DNA of 64,000 nt, taken from positions 4,113,001-4,177,000 of the forward strand of contig NW_022881614.1 in NCBI RefSeq assembly GCF_003369915.1, given 5' to 3'. Origin of the DNA: Drosophila miranda. Taxonomy: Eukaryota; Arthropoda; Insecta; Diptera; Drosophilidae. The position numbers and the translations under genes are program-made. Below are positions 63,219 through 64,000 of this stretch, in pieces (position 1 is the first letter of the stretch; the number at the start of each line of letters is the position of its first letter). A model generated the notes under the pieces. The model had not been told where the DNA came from. It saw only the letters and a list, made by a program, of their open reading frames with translations, and ran no database searches.

Positions 63219-64000
63219 GTAAGTGTGATCCACTAAAATTAAACATCCTCCTGGTCCGAAAAAAAAATCGAACATTTCGTATGGCGTAAAAGGTGGATAA
63301 AGAAGAGTAGGAGAAGCAGGGAGCACCAGTAGCTGAGAAAACCAATGCGTGTGTGTGTACCGCGAAATAGCTGCAAGTGTGTAGAACCAAGAATACAGAT
63401 AGATGTCGTACGCACACAAAGAAGCGTTCCACGCGTTAGTATGCGCGTGACTGGCAGAAAATGTACCATGTTTTAGCCAGAAAAGTTAGTTTCTCCACAA
63501 AGGAAACAAAACACCACGCAGGTTGTATTCATTTTTCATTGAAATTTGGCAGCTTGTAATAACGTTTTATTCGCAGTAGCCAAATTAGAAATTTCGCCTT
63601 TTTGAACATGCTAAAAACGGCATTACTCACACGTCGACACAACCACACACACAAATTCATAATGGAGAGCAACTATTCTCTCTCCTCTCGCTCGCTGCGC
63701 ACTCTCTCGCATTTGGCATTGGATGCATATGTGTTTGTGTGTGTGTGTGTAAGAGTTACTGTTTTTTGTGAAGTTTATGAATCTCGCTTTCCTTTTCACA
63801 CAACAGTCACAAGACCAGAACGACAGTGTTGCCATACTTAAGTATTTTCCCCCTCCATTTATTGGTTAGAGTAACATAATAATGATTGATGCAAAATATG
63901 GAGCCTCCAATGGCGGGGAAACCCTCTTTGAGGCAAAATTGGAGCACGTGTCACAATCACACTGACATTGTAATGCACTTAATTCCTCCCCCTTAGCCGA
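63219..64000 (+). other. Vha16-1 coding-region intron, continuing past the window
   Basis: It starts GTAAGTGTGATCC. It contains CACA/GTGT runs near 63640 and 63740. No acceptor leading to the next proteolipid exon was found before base 64000. Confidence 0.6.

Noticed and set aside
1-64000. CRISPR arrays, operons, bacterial ribosome sites
   Set aside because: The window is eukaryotic: spliced genes, poly(A) signals and retrotransposons. The repeats are LTRs, microsatellites and dispersed promoter-like modules.

Overview
This is a eukaryotic nuclear window from an insect, almost certainly a Drosophila. Coding exons with short GT-AG introns (48-91 bp) encode recognisable orthologues of debcl, Fmo-2, Bap170, Trap1 and Vha16-1, plus homologues of SMIM14 and ZCCHC8. 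From memory, the named fly genes lie on D. melanogaster 2R (Muller element C). Core promoters carry fly elements: TATA+Inr, DRE, and tandem 'motif 6' GTATATTT. Transposons make up well over half of the window. Several single-copy genes carry frameshifts or lost splice sites while their neighbours are intact. Muller C identity, transposon load and patchy gene decay together suggest an obscura-group neo-Y such as that of D. miranda. This is an inference, and residual long-read assembly errors explain part of the damage equally well.

Layout. 1-26951: an array of two BEL/Pao LTR retrotransposon families, all on the minus strand. Family A (474-bp LTR) carries a complete family B element (395-bp LTR) inserted in its pol. 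The A+B composite is repeated in tandem and neighbouring units share single A LTRs at 3084, 15119 and 26478. The left end of the array is outside the window. 27661-30905: a small unknown gene (minus) divergent from a SMIM14 homologue (plus), which converges on Zcchc8 (minus). 31007-34083: a third BEL-type element (C), gag-protease only, with near-identical LTRs and a perfect 5-bp duplication. 35002-37653: debcl (minus, intact). 39354-41344: Fmo-2 (plus, damaged). 42418-42921: a secreted single-VWC-domain (SVWC) peptide gene (plus). 42992-51666: a degenerate Ty3/gypsy element (minus) with long LTRs, inserted in that gene's 3' untranslated region. 52532-57936: Bap170 (plus, three single-base frameshifts). 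58448-59200: a non-autonomous hAT element. 59254-61432: Trap1 (plus, several lesions). 62208 to the right edge: Vha16-1 promoter, 5' untranslated exon and first coding exon.

The genes do not form a pathway; they are a conserved neighbourhood of housekeeping and stress genes (BH-domain apoptosis regulator, flavin monooxygenase, PBAP chromatin remodeller, mitochondrial Hsp90, V-ATPase proteolipid). The most unusual non-coding signal is a dispersed repeat of about 50 bp. It lies upstream of, and in the same orientation as, five genes (Zcchc8, debcl, Bap170, Trap1, Vha16-1). In three cases it runs straight into a motif-6 array, so it looks like a spread promoter-proximal module rather than an ordinary transposon relic.
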